Shown here: positions 18,236 to 26,324 of the stretch, one piece after another | Position numbering within the stretch: position 1 is the first letter of the stretch | Layout of the letters: every line of letters begins with the position of its first letter | Source: Spirochaetota bacterium | Lineage (GTDB): Bacteria; Spirochaetota; UBA12135; COTS27 | DNA: 64,000 bases | Assembly: GCA_013426755.1 (NCBI GenBank) | Contig: AP019861.1 | Span: forward strand, 124,001-188,000 | Direction: 5' to 3' | Translations under genes and position numbers: made by a program | The notes under the pieces: model-generated | Seen by the model: only the letters and a program-made list of their open reading frames with translations | Told to the model about the DNA's origin: nothing | Database searches by the model: none

Positions 18236-20485
18236 TTAGGGCAATGTTTCTACGAGTGGCGACATGATAATCGCTTCTCCTAGTTTGATATTGGCGAGGG
18301 TGAAATAATCACGTACTTCGCCTAGTGAGACGCGTTCTTCGATTTGTTTGATGGGAAAGGGTCCAAGGAGCGTGGGTGGGGCGCCGATCTGGTTTTTTTC
18401 TACATAAAACGTGGGATTTTCGGTGAGCGGTTCTAGGATTTGCCGTTTTCCTAGTGATAGAATTAGTTTGTTATCGGTGATGCGGAGGATACGTCCGCGG
18501 CGCTTCATTGATCTTTCTAATGTTTGCTGCCACTTCTGGAATGCGGGGAGCAATCGACTTTTATTTTTGACAATGATGTCTCCTTCTTTAATGATATTTC
18601 TTGAATTGACGTTGGTGACGGTGTAGGTGAATTTCAAGTTTTTGGGGTTATCTGTTATTGTGTAGGCTAAAACGTAGTCATAATCTTCATTTCCTAAGGC
18701 CTGTTCTAGGTGATGGGTGCTTGTAAAGGTGGGTGTGAAGTAATAGGAGGTTTCTAATGTACTTTCTAGCATCGCTTCGATTAGGGCGGTGAGATAAAAA
18801 AATGTGGGCGTTTGGTGGGCAAAATTGACAGGTGGTGGCGTAACGACTAAGAGACGGATACCTTCACGAAGATGTTCATCGCGTGTGATATTGTAGCGAT
18901 TTTCTAAGTCGCCGCGTGTGGCTTTTTTTACGAGTTCAAGACGTGTTTTGCTTTTGTAGTCTTGTTCTGCAGGGTCTTCGTTTTTTAATGTCGTAATGAT
19001 GTTGAGTTCCTCTTCATAAGCGCGTAGAAGTTTGTTTGTTATTAAAAAATCTAAATACGCTTCACGAACAGTACTGTCTTGTGGAGCAAGTGAGATGGCA
19101 CGTAAATAGTAGGCACGGGCGACGTTGATATTGCCTTGGTTAAGACGGGTGGTGGCTTGATTTAGATGATAAGCGGCTAATGTTTCACGCACGGGATGTG
19201 TGAAGCGGGTATTATGGGCGACAAGTGTTTCGTAAAAATAGCGCGGAATTTCGTTTTCATTGTCATATGTTAAAACGGCGGCTAGTTTATTATAGAGGTT
19301 GGCTTCAGGTTTAGCTTTTTTATTGAACGTCCAGTGTGAGAGCGTTTTTCTGTTGTATGTTCTAGCTGAGTGGGGGGGGTAGGCCTTTTTAGCAGGACGT
19401 AGTTCGGTGCTTTGTTTATATGTTAAGAAATAGGCGAGTGCTTCTATATAGAGCCTGCGGGCGCGTTCTTCACGTGTTGTGCCTGGGTGGTTTTTTAAAA
19501 ATGTGATGAGATCGGAGTAATTTTTAGTGGCGTAGAGAAGGTCTATCTTCTCAGCAATGTACTCTCGTTGGTTGGCATTGAAATATAAGGCGTTATTTAT
19601 GGCTTTAAGGGCGTCGTTGTAATTTCCTGTTCTCCGATAAAACAGTGCTTCTAACGCTGAGAAATTAGCATCACGTTCAAATGTCGCTAGATATTCTCGT
19701 AGTAAAGAACGAAGAGTCTTCTGCGGTAATGGTTTTTCTAGCAATTGCAAGTGAATTTCACAATCGAACCACTGTTTGTCTTTGCCACTGAGGTTTTTGT
19801 AGGCAGTACTGTGTTTTTGGGCGGCTAGTGTATTTCCAATGAGTATAAATGCTTTACAGAGGAGGAGGTGTGCTTTGAAAAAGCGCGCGTCTTCTGCTAT
19901 TAGCTCGCTAGCAAGGGAAATACTCGCTAATAGCTGCGTGCGTTCCTCTTTAGTATAAGCAAGAATACCCGTTCCTCGCATTAAGCTAAGCGTAAGGTAG
20001 CTATTTTGAGTTGCTTTAGCGAGTTCTAATTGAGCTGTTAAATAGCGTGTCTGGCTGTCATTGCGTCGCGTGCGAATGAATGTCAATTCGATTTCACTTT
20101 TTTCAAACAAGCCCTTTTTTAAATAGACCTCAAATAGCAATTCTCGGATGGCTAAGTTTTCTGCGTATTGATTTTTGAGGCGGAGGGTGCGACTTAAAGC
20201 TTCTTCTAGATCATGGTAATCGATTTTATTGCGAATGACAGCCAATTCTTCATTTAAAAATGAAGAACGAATGCGTCTAGACGGGGGTTCTGTATTGAAT
20301 TGAGTTATTTTGTTAGTTACTGTTGGATTTATGATATTCTGCGCGGGTAGGTCAATTAGGATTGATTGGGAGGAGGTGAATATTACCACTAATCCTACTA
20401 AAACAGTGATGCGAACAATGATAGTGATACGAAAAACGTTTTTTCGGATATTTGAGGGGAGGGCTGTATTTATGTCCAAGGTCAT
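18236..20485 (-). CDS. anchored TPR-repeat protein with a FlgT-like beta C-terminus
   Basis: The gene is unrecognised beyond its architecture. One N-terminal membrane segment lies at about 23-45. The region from about 75 to 490 is helical, with several degenerate tetratricopeptide repeats (for example ARAYYLRAISLAPQDSTVREAYLDFL). After residue 540 the protein turns beta-rich. It includes a segment (about 535-640) that looks like a substrate-retrieval or regulator fold and a final RRGRILRITDNKLILSLGK...LGEVRDYFTLANIKLGEAI. This end resembles FlgT-C-like small barrels that read out nucleotide- or ligand-free beta folds in secreted proteins. It is likely a periplasmic scaffold. It is flanked by the DUF2723 pair upstream and the propeller downstream. 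Confidence 0.6.
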   Translation of the reverse strand: MTLDINTALPSNIRKNVFRITIIVRITVLVGLVVIFTSSQSILIDLPAQNIINPTVTNKITQFNTEPPSRRIRSSFLNEELAVIRNKIDYHDLEEALSRTLRLKNQYAENLAIRELLFEVYLKKGLFEKSEIELTFIRTRRNDSQTRYLTAQLELAKATQNSYLTLSLMRGTGILAYTKEERTQLLASISLASELIAEDARFFKAHLLLCKAFILIGNTLAAQKHSTAYKNLSGKDKQWFDCEIHLQLLEKPLPQKTLRSLLREYLATFERDANFSALEALFYRRTGNYNDALKAINNALYFNANQREYIAEKIDLLYATKNYSDLITFLKNHPGTTREERARRLYIEALAYFLTYKQSTELRPAKKAYPPHSARTYNRKTLSHWTFNKKAKPEANLYNKLAAVLTYDNENEIPRYFYETLVAHNTRFTHPVRETLAAYHLNQATTRLNQGNINVARAYYLRAISLAPQDSTVREAYLDFLITNKLLRAYEEELNIITTLKNEDPAEQDYKSKTRLELVKKATRGDLENRYNITRDEHLREGIRLLVVTPPPVNFAHQTPTFFYLTALIEAMLESTLETSYYFTPTFTSTHHLEQALGNEDYDYVLAYTITDNPKNLKFTYTVTNVNSRNIIKEGDIIVKNKSRLLPAFQKWQQTLERSMKRRGRILRITDNKLILSLGKRQILEPLTENPTFYVEKNQIGAPPTLLGPFPIKQIEERVSLGEVRDYFTLANIKLGEAIIMSPLVETLP

Positions 20486-20646
20486 ATCCTTACTAGAATA
20501 GGTTATATCGCCGTTTATTAAAAGATAAACTCTTAATGAGAGGCTTATAACAGCAATGTGCTAATCATCGAACGTTCACCACTATCATTATTATAGTAGG
20601 CACGTTAAAATTTGACGGGCTTATAGTTATATTATTATGAGGTGAG

Positions 20647-22671
20647 CTAATTGCTGGGGGCGGTGGCTTCGGTCAAATTTTTAATATACTGCACAGTGCG
20701 TTCGGCTTGAATGATACGTTTGCGATAGTTTGTATTGGCGCTGAATTCGGTTGCTGCTGAGATGTAAAGTTCGAGACGCTCTTGGCTCTCTATTAGTTTA
20801 TCGGTGAGTTGTTCTAGCGATGCTCCTGTGCGGTACTGCGCTAGGGTTTGTTGAAAAATAAGAATGCCGCGTGTGTAATCCAATTCCCACAGCTTAGGGG
20901 CTTGGGTTAAAGTTCCGTAATTGGCTTCTAATTGGTCTAAAATCCGTAGTGCTTGCGATTGGTCTTGGGGGCCTATAACGGAGATCGCATCTAGATACCA
21001 ATGAGTTGTAGTTGCGTCTTCGGCTAGCAATTCATTATATATATCCACAGCGTCATAGCTTCTTCCTAGGCGCATGTAAAGTTGTGCTATATCACGTACC
21101 TTTTTTCGCGACCTTTCAGTTATAGCAGCGGATTTTTTTTCTGATAATTGCTGTGGTGAAGTGTTAGAGAGCAGGTTAGCTTGCTGTTCGAGATTTTTTG
21201 CCTGAACGATGAGCGCATCTCTGTCAATGTCCGTACGAGAGGGTTCTTTCAATTGAAAATAGAGTCTGCGATTGAAAATGGCTGCTTTGATATTAGACTG
21301 GGCGCGGTCTAAAAGTGGTGTGCGTTCGTCCCATTTCTTATAAGCTTCACTGAGTAGGATTTCGGCTGCTGTTAGATTTGCTTGCACGAGTGGGTAATAA
21401 TTACTACTGGCTCGCTCAAAATAGGGAACAGCTTTGATAAGGTCGTTATTGTTTTTAAGTAAATTGGCTACGTCGTACATAAATCCATTGTTATCGTAGA
21501 CATAAGGTGCTGTTTCTAGGAGGACGGTTTCAATCATTTTCTCTTGTTCGTTCGCTTTTTTAAAGAAATCAAGATTGTTCTGAGTATCACTTGAGTCAAT
21601 GGAGGTTTTGGTGCGGTAAAATTGATTGTAGCGGAAGTGCATATCGCGTTTGAGTTGTGCGTACGAGGTGTAAATGTCGCGCGCTAGCCGTTCCCAGTAA
21701 GGTGCGTTGGCTACGTTGCTGTATGCAATGGTGTATTGGTCCCAGTAGTCTTTGTCTGCTAGATTTTCTAGTGGTCTAAATGGTTTTAGCATGGTCAGTG
21801 TCTGCGCTGAGGCTTCTTCTAAGTAACCTTCGTCTTGCAATGTGATTAAGAAGCCTTCGAGCTCTTCGTCATTGACGGTTATTTCCATGAATTGCTGCAT
21901 GTAGCGTTTTATAGTAAAGCGTGTTCCTTGTCCTTCTAGGATTTCTAGTACGTCGATGACAGCGTAGCGTGCTGGTGTGACGCGGTAGAGCAGACCAAGT
22001 GGTTTCAAATACCAGGGGCCTAAGTATTTGAAGTCTTGATCACGTAAATTACCCCCACTACGTAGGGTCATATCGTAAATCGAAGGTGAGACCATTGCGT
22101 GGGTTGTTTTACGAATATTTTGTGTGCTACTGAGGTTGTATTGGGCATTGAAAGCGGAGCGTTGGTTGGAAGGCAGCTGGTCTAGGATATTTTGTTTGAG
22201 TGTGCGTAGTCCTGGTATGGAAAGACGTTCTATACCGGGTCGTTTCCATGTGAGATAAATAGGGCGTTCGGTTGAGAATAATTGAAAATCGCGTAATTCA
22301 CGGATCATCTGCACATCGGCGGCGCCTGTTTTAAAAAAATCTCCATATAACCTGGGGAAAACATTGCCCTTCTGGTCAAAAAAATCAATGTCAGGACGCT
22401 TTTTTTCTACTAAGGCAAAATACAATATTGAAAAAACTTGATTGTCGCCTCCTTCGGTCATGAAGATCGAGTTAGGTTCAGCGGTTATGAGCATATTGTG
22501 TGGGTAGTGATAATTGACGAAATTGTTCTGGTTTAGGTTACGGAGACTTGTTTTGGGGAATAAAAACCATTTTTTATGTTCCTTAGAGATTTCTGTTCCT
22601 AACCCAAACAGTAGGATGACAAAGAAAACACTACTTACGAGTAGTGTGGTAACAATTATTTTTATGTTCAT
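20647..22671 (-). CDS. soluble extracytoplasmic partner of the DUF2723 protein (split C-terminal half)
   Basis: This protein starts with one membrane segment (residues 5-27), followed by a domain normally fused to the C-terminus of DUF2723 membrane proteins. The telling stretch is MLITAEPNSIFMTEGGDNQVF...EKKRPDIDFFD near residues 60-100. It corresponds to the conserved 'GDND...RPDV' block after the membrane region in Bacteroidetes-type DUF2723 proteins. The remaining ~400 residues are helical with TPR-like repeats (YMRLGRSYDAVDIYNELLAED). It starts 68 bp downstream of the DUF2723 gene on the same strand. I infer that the two polypeptides act together outside the cytoplasmic membrane. Function is not established from sequence. 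Confidence 0.65.
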   Translation of the reverse strand: MNIKIIVTTLLVSSVFFVILLFGLGTEISKEHKKWFLFPKTSLRNLNQNNFVNYHYPHNMLITAEPNSIFMTEGGDNQVFSILYFALVEKKRPDIDFFDQKGNVFPRLYGDFFKTGAADVQMIRELRDFQLFSTERPIYLTWKRPGIERLSIPGLRTLKQNILDQLPSNQRSAFNAQYNLSSTQNIRKTTHAMVSPSIYDMTLRSGGNLRDQDFKYLGPWYLKPLGLLYRVTPARYAVIDVLEILEGQGTRFTIKRYMQQFMEITVNDEELEGFLITLQDEGYLEEASAQTLTMLKPFRPLENLADKDYWDQYTIAYSNVANAPYWERLARDIYTSYAQLKRDMHFRYNQFYRTKTSIDSSDTQNNLDFFKKANEQEKMIETVLLETAPYVYDNNGFMYDVANLLKNNNDLIKAVPYFERASSNYYPLVQANLTAAEILLSEAYKKWDERTPLLDRAQSNIKAAIFNRRLYFQLKEPSRTDIDRDALIVQAKNLEQQANLLSNTSPQQLSEKKSAAITERSRKKVRDIAQLYMRLGRSYDAVDIYNELLAEDATTTHWYLDAISVIGPQDQSQALRILDQLEANYGTLTQAPKLWELDYTRGILIFQQTLAQYRTGASLEQLTDKLIESQERLELYISAATEFSANTNYRKRIIQAERTVQYIKNLTEATAPSN

Positions 22672-22739
22672 AACTGAGTTCTCGATCTTTTAGGGGAGTT
22701 GATTTTTAATTGCGTTGTATTAAGTGGGTGGATACTATG

Positions 22740-24320
22740 TTAAGGGGTTTCTTGTACTGGCGGAGTGCTTGTGGCAGCAGGCGTTGAGGCGGCAGTGGAG
22801 CTAGGAGGGGGCGATGAAGGGGCAATGGGTTCGGTGTTTTTCTTAGGTTTTTTTTCATTGGGGGTGAGCAGATTAAGTGATTTCTCCATGCCAACGAGGA
22901 AGGCGGCGACACCAAATGCAGCCATCACGGATAACAGAAAGTACGACGTGATATAAAAAACTTCTACAATGGACAAACTTTGCGGTGTCGGTTCAAAGTT
23001 AAGTATAAATACCAATTGAATATTAAAAGCAATGAATCCTATTGTGTAAATAATGATGAACAGCGGATATTTGAATAGGCCGTAGAGCCAGCCTAGGCCC
23101 ATTGTGATGAAAAAGGGCAGTGAATACTGCATGCCGTGGATATGTTCAATGGAAAGTTTGATTTGGTATAAAATATTAGGCAATGTACGTTCAATATTAG
23201 GTGATGGGAATTGTTTTCGATTGATGATGGAGAAGAATTTTGCTAATTTTCCCCAGCCCGTCAGTTCTTCGCCAATGCCACCCCAATTGATAGGTGGACT
23301 CGAATGCCCACGAATAAGCATGTAGAGATAAATCGTCAGGCCTAAGTAAAGCATACCGAAAAATTTGACCACACTTAATGCTGTGCGTTGGTAGGGATTG
23401 TTGTGATCGATCATGTCTTTGGGGGCGAATTTGAAGCCTAAGTAGTACGCTAATAGCAGGAGGTTTGCGAATACAAACCGCAGCACCCCTTTTTTAGTGT
23501 GTTCGTGATTGTTTTCATAAAGACTGACTTCACGTGAGTATAAATGGGCGAAATACATCACCCAGGCAAATAACAGCAGGACAATGACAAATAATAGATG
23601 GGGCAATCCTTTTTTAAATTGTGTGATCCATTCACGGCGCGGTAAAATCTGAAAACAGATCAAAACACCAGCAATGTGAATGCCACCTAGTATTTCTGTA
23701 ATCGCTAACGTTTGGTGTCCGCCAAGCCCAAATCCCATTAAAAACGCATATGCCAGTAAATATGGCTCACCGAAGTACAGATGAGGTGAATTGGCATTTC
23801 TAATCACATCGTCTTGCCAGATGATGAGGATAAGTAGCAGCAGTGGTGGGAAAATGGATGAAATGGTATAAACTTCCGCCATTCCTGCCTGTGCCCAGAA
23901 TGTCTCAGATAGCATAAAGGCGCTCGCACCTATAAGAGCGGCGACAATCGCATAACCACGAAGGATGCCCATCGACAATAGCAATTTCATATACAGCAAT
24001 GCACAGAAAAACAAAGTTGTCGCAGCAGCGGCGGCTGAGAAAAAGTTCGCATTCCACGCAGGACTGCTAAAGGGTATAAATGTAAATAATTTTCCTAAAA
24101 ATGAATGCAGCGGATAGCCAGGCGCATGTGCGATTCCTAAATAAAACATGGCTACCGTCAGCTCACCATTATCGCCAGCAGACATCGACGGATGCATCGT
24201 CAATGCATAAAAAATAAGCGCGGCTACACTAAAAATGCCCGCCGAGACGAATTCCCACACTCCCAAGCGAATATTACGATAACTGCCTAGTAATTTTTTA
24301 TTGAAATTTTCTATTGTCAT
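22740..24320 (-). CDS. DUF2723 family membrane protein (GT-C-fold glycosyltransferase-like)
   Basis: This integral membrane protein has about 11-13 hydrophobic segments. The diagnostic DUF2723 block is MHPSMSAGDNGELTVAMF followed by GIAHAPGYPLHSFLGKLF (residues 42-79), with the acidic pair D50/E53 in the first external loop. That position is where GT-C transferases such as protein O-mannosyltransferases keep their catalytic carboxylate. This makes a lipid-linked sugar transferase role plausible. The C-terminus is a cytoplasmic or linker-like Pro/Ser/Ala/Thr-rich tail of about 40 residues. The family's usual soluble domain is encoded by the next gene instead. It is the first gene of the leftward series, and its upstream side is the 2-kb repeat block. 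Confidence 0.8.
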   Translation of the reverse strand: MTIENFNKKLLGSYRNIRLGVWEFVSAGIFSVAALIFYALTMHPSMSAGDNGELTVAMFYLGIAHAPGYPLHSFLGKLFTFIPFSSPAWNANFFSAAAAATTLFFCALLYMKLLLSMGILRGYAIVAALIGASAFMLSETFWAQAGMAEVYTISSIFPPLLLLILIIWQDDVIRNANSPHLYFGEPYLLAYAFLMGFGLGGHQTLAITEILGGIHIAGVLICFQILPRREWITQFKKGLPHLLFVIVLLLFAWVMYFAHLYSREVSLYENNHEHTKKGVLRFVFANLLLLAYYLGFKFAPKDMIDHNNPYQRTALSVVKFFGMLYLGLTIYLYMLIRGHSSPPINWGGIGEELTGWGKLAKFFSIINRKQFPSPNIERTLPNILYQIKLSIEHIHGMQYSLPFFITMGLGWLYGLFKYPLFIIIYTIGFIAFNIQLVFILNFEPTPQSLSIVEVFYITSYFLLSVMAAFGVAAFLVGMEKSLNLLTPNEKKPKKNTEPIAPSSPPPSSTAASTPAATSTPPVQETP

Positions 24321-24556
24321 AGTTAAGGTTGCTATTTTTTAGCCTATTTTATGGTGTTTAACATGTTTTATGAATGTTATGACAGTCTAGCAATACAGTA
24401 CATATACGGCAGCGTATAGCATGACGTATAATATTACCTATTCTATTATGACCCCTTATTCTATTATGACCCTTTATATTGTGATCGTTATTAAGTGATC
24501 TTTATTACTATTATAATCTTAAATACACGTCTTTATTAGAAAAAATTTATTTCTTA

Positions 24557-24640
24557 TAAAAGAAGCCGTTAAATGCTATATTTTATCAAAAAATAGCAAA
24601 ACAAGCGTGCTATTTTTCATAAAAAAAGCCGTTAAATGTG
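24557..24640. repeat. 20-bp direct repeat bracketing a hairpin
   Basis: The sequence ATAAAA[G/A]AAGCCGTTAAATG occurs at about 24556-24575 and again at about 24619-24638, differing at one base. The hairpin at 24589-24617 lies between them. The second copy runs on into a CCGT...ACGG hairpin followed by TATAAT at about 24652. Confidence 0.7.
24589..24617. terminator. possible bidirectional intrinsic terminator
   Basis: AAAAATAGCA (24589-24598) is the exact reverse complement of TGCTATTTTT (24608-24617) with a 9-base loop. It gives a T-run on both strands. The stem is AT-rich, so it is weak. No annotated gene needs it here, but it would stop leftward transcription coming from the repeat block before the DUF2723 gene. 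Confidence 0.4.
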
Positions 24641-24730
24641 GTTTTTTACGGTATAATATGTATTGAAAACGGGGTGTGAAGTTAAATTGAAGTTATATTG
24701 AGTTCAATTGAAGCTGCGTTAAGTTTAATT

Positions 24731-26000
24731 GAGTTTGATTGGCGTTCTCAAAAAAAAGTCAAGTAAAATTTTGTTAAAATTAAAAAATTTTAAAAATAGA
24801 GGTTTGATTCATAAAATATGATATTTTGTTGTACTATCTGATAACAGGCAGCCGATCGCAATTGATCTCCAATTGATCTCAGTAGATCAATATCTATAAG
24901 CACAAAACGATGTAATAGTTTTGGTCTCGGTTTATGAGTGGATTGTGGAGTCTGTGTGAGTTGAATTGAGTTTGATTGGCGTTCTCAAAAAAAAAGTCAA
25001 GTAAAATTTTGTTAAAATTAAAAAATTTTAAAAATAGAGGTTTGATTCATAAAATACGATATTTTGTTGTACTATCTGATAACGGGCAGCCGATCTCAAT
25101 AGATTTCAATAGGTCTCAATAGATCGCAATTGATCTCAATAGGTCAATATCTATAAGCACAAAAACGATGTAATAGTTTTGGTCTCGGTTTATGAGTAGA
25201 TTGTGGAGTTTGTGTGAGTCTGTGTGAGTTTGATTGGCGTTCTCAAAAAAAAGTCAAGTAAAATTTTGTTAAAATTAAAAAATTTTAAAAATAGAGGTTT
25301 GATTCATAAAATATGATATTTTGTTGTACTATCTGATAACGGGCAACCAGTCTCAATACAATAACAGGCAACCAGTCTCAATGATAACAGGCAACCGTTC
25401 TCAACCAATCTCAATAGATCAATATCTATAAGCACAAAAACGATGTAATAGTTTTGGTCTCGGTTTATGAGTAGATTGTGGAGTTTGTGTGAGTCTGTGT
25501 GAGTTTGATTGGCGTTCTCAAAAAAAAAGTCAAGTAAAATTTTGTTAAAATTAAAAAATTTTAAAAATAGAGGTTTGATTCATAAAATATGATATTTTGT
25601 TGTACTATCTGATAACAGGCAGCCGATCTCAATAGATTTCAATAGGTCTCAATAGATCGTAATTGATCTCCAATTGATCTCAGTAGATCAATATCTATAA
25701 GCACAAAACGATGTAATAGTTTTGGTCTCGGTTTATGAGTGGATTGTGGAGTCTGTGTGAGTTGAATTGAGTTTGATTGGCGTTCTCAAAAAAAAATCAA
25801 GTAAAATTTTGTTAAAATTAAAAAATTTTAAAAATAGAGGTTTGATTCATAAAATACGATATTTTGTTGTACTATCTGATAACAGGCAACCAGTCTCAAT
25901 GATAACAGGCAACCAGTCTCAATGATAACAGGCAACCGTTCTCAACCGATCTCAATAGATCAATATCTATAAGCATAAAAATGATCTATGAGTAGGTTGT
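24731..26000. repeat. five tandem copies of a ~237-275-bp nested repeat
   Basis: Units begin with GAGTTTGATTGGCGTTCTC at 24731, 24968, 25226, 25501 and 25769 (periods 237, 258, 275 and 268). Each has a nearly invariant ~110-bp left part rich in A-tracts, a variable middle, and a conserved right part with ATCAATATCTATAAGCAC followed by the hairpin CAAAAC-GATGTAATA-GTTTTG and TCTCGGTTTATGAG. The fifth copy lacks most of the right part. The middle is built from a 10-bp subrepeat of the type AGATCTCAAT (for example six units at 25091-25150) in copies 1, 2 and 4, or from a ~22-bp subrepeat ATAACAGGCAACCAGTCTCA in copies 3 and 5. The unit does not encode a conserved peptide. It does not have the repeat-spacer layout of CRISPR. 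Confidence 0.9.
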
Positions 26001-26135
26001 GGAATAAGTAAATTGTGGAGTCTGTAAAGCTAGATTGAGGGGTCTGTAGATGAGGTCTATGTGAAATGAAGATTAGATTGAGTCTGTAGATGGGAGTCTG
26101 TGTGAAGTGAAGAAGATTGGCTTGTTTGATGCAAT

Positions 26136-26273
26136 GATTAGCTTGTTTGATGAGAAATAAGTTGGAAGACGAGGTATCAATAATTAACTTGATTGATGAG
26201 AAATAAGTTGGAAGACGAGGTGTCAATGATTAGCTTGTTTGATGAGAAATAAGTTGGAAGACGAGGTGTCAAT
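26136..26273. repeat. 46-bp tandem repeat, three copies
   Basis: Three head-to-tail 46-bp units start at 26136, 26182 and 26228 (GATTAGCTTGTTTGATGAGA...). They differ by a few substitutions and stop about 50 bp before the PBP1A start codon. They therefore lie in the presumed promoter or leader region of that gene. Confidence 0.9.
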
Positions 26274-26324
26274 GTTTATATTTATGTTTATTATGACTAA
26301 TTAGCCTTAGGTTTGCTGGTGATT

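Larger units (their letters stand above)
24321..26324. other. 2-kb gene-free region between divergent genes, filled by tandem repeats
   Basis: No credible coding region is present on either strand between the leftward DUF2723 gene and the rightward PBP1A gene. From left to right it holds an AT-rich stretch, a 20-bp direct repeat flanking a terminator-like hairpin (24557-24640), five ~250-bp repeats (24731-26000) and three 46-bp repeats (26136-26273) that end about 50 bp before the PBP1A start. An 88-codon frame on the minus strand (25960-26226) lies partly in the 46-bp repeats and has no coding character. Confidence 0.8.

Noticed and set aside
24731..26000. CRISPR array reading of the repeat block
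   Set aside because: Units are 237-275 bp with long conserved parts and variable middles built from subrepeats. There are no short direct repeats with unique spacers and no cas genes nearby.
25960..26226. 88-codon minus-strand frame upstream of PBP1A
   Set aside because: It lies over the end of the large repeats and the 46-bp array, with a biased composition and no start signal.
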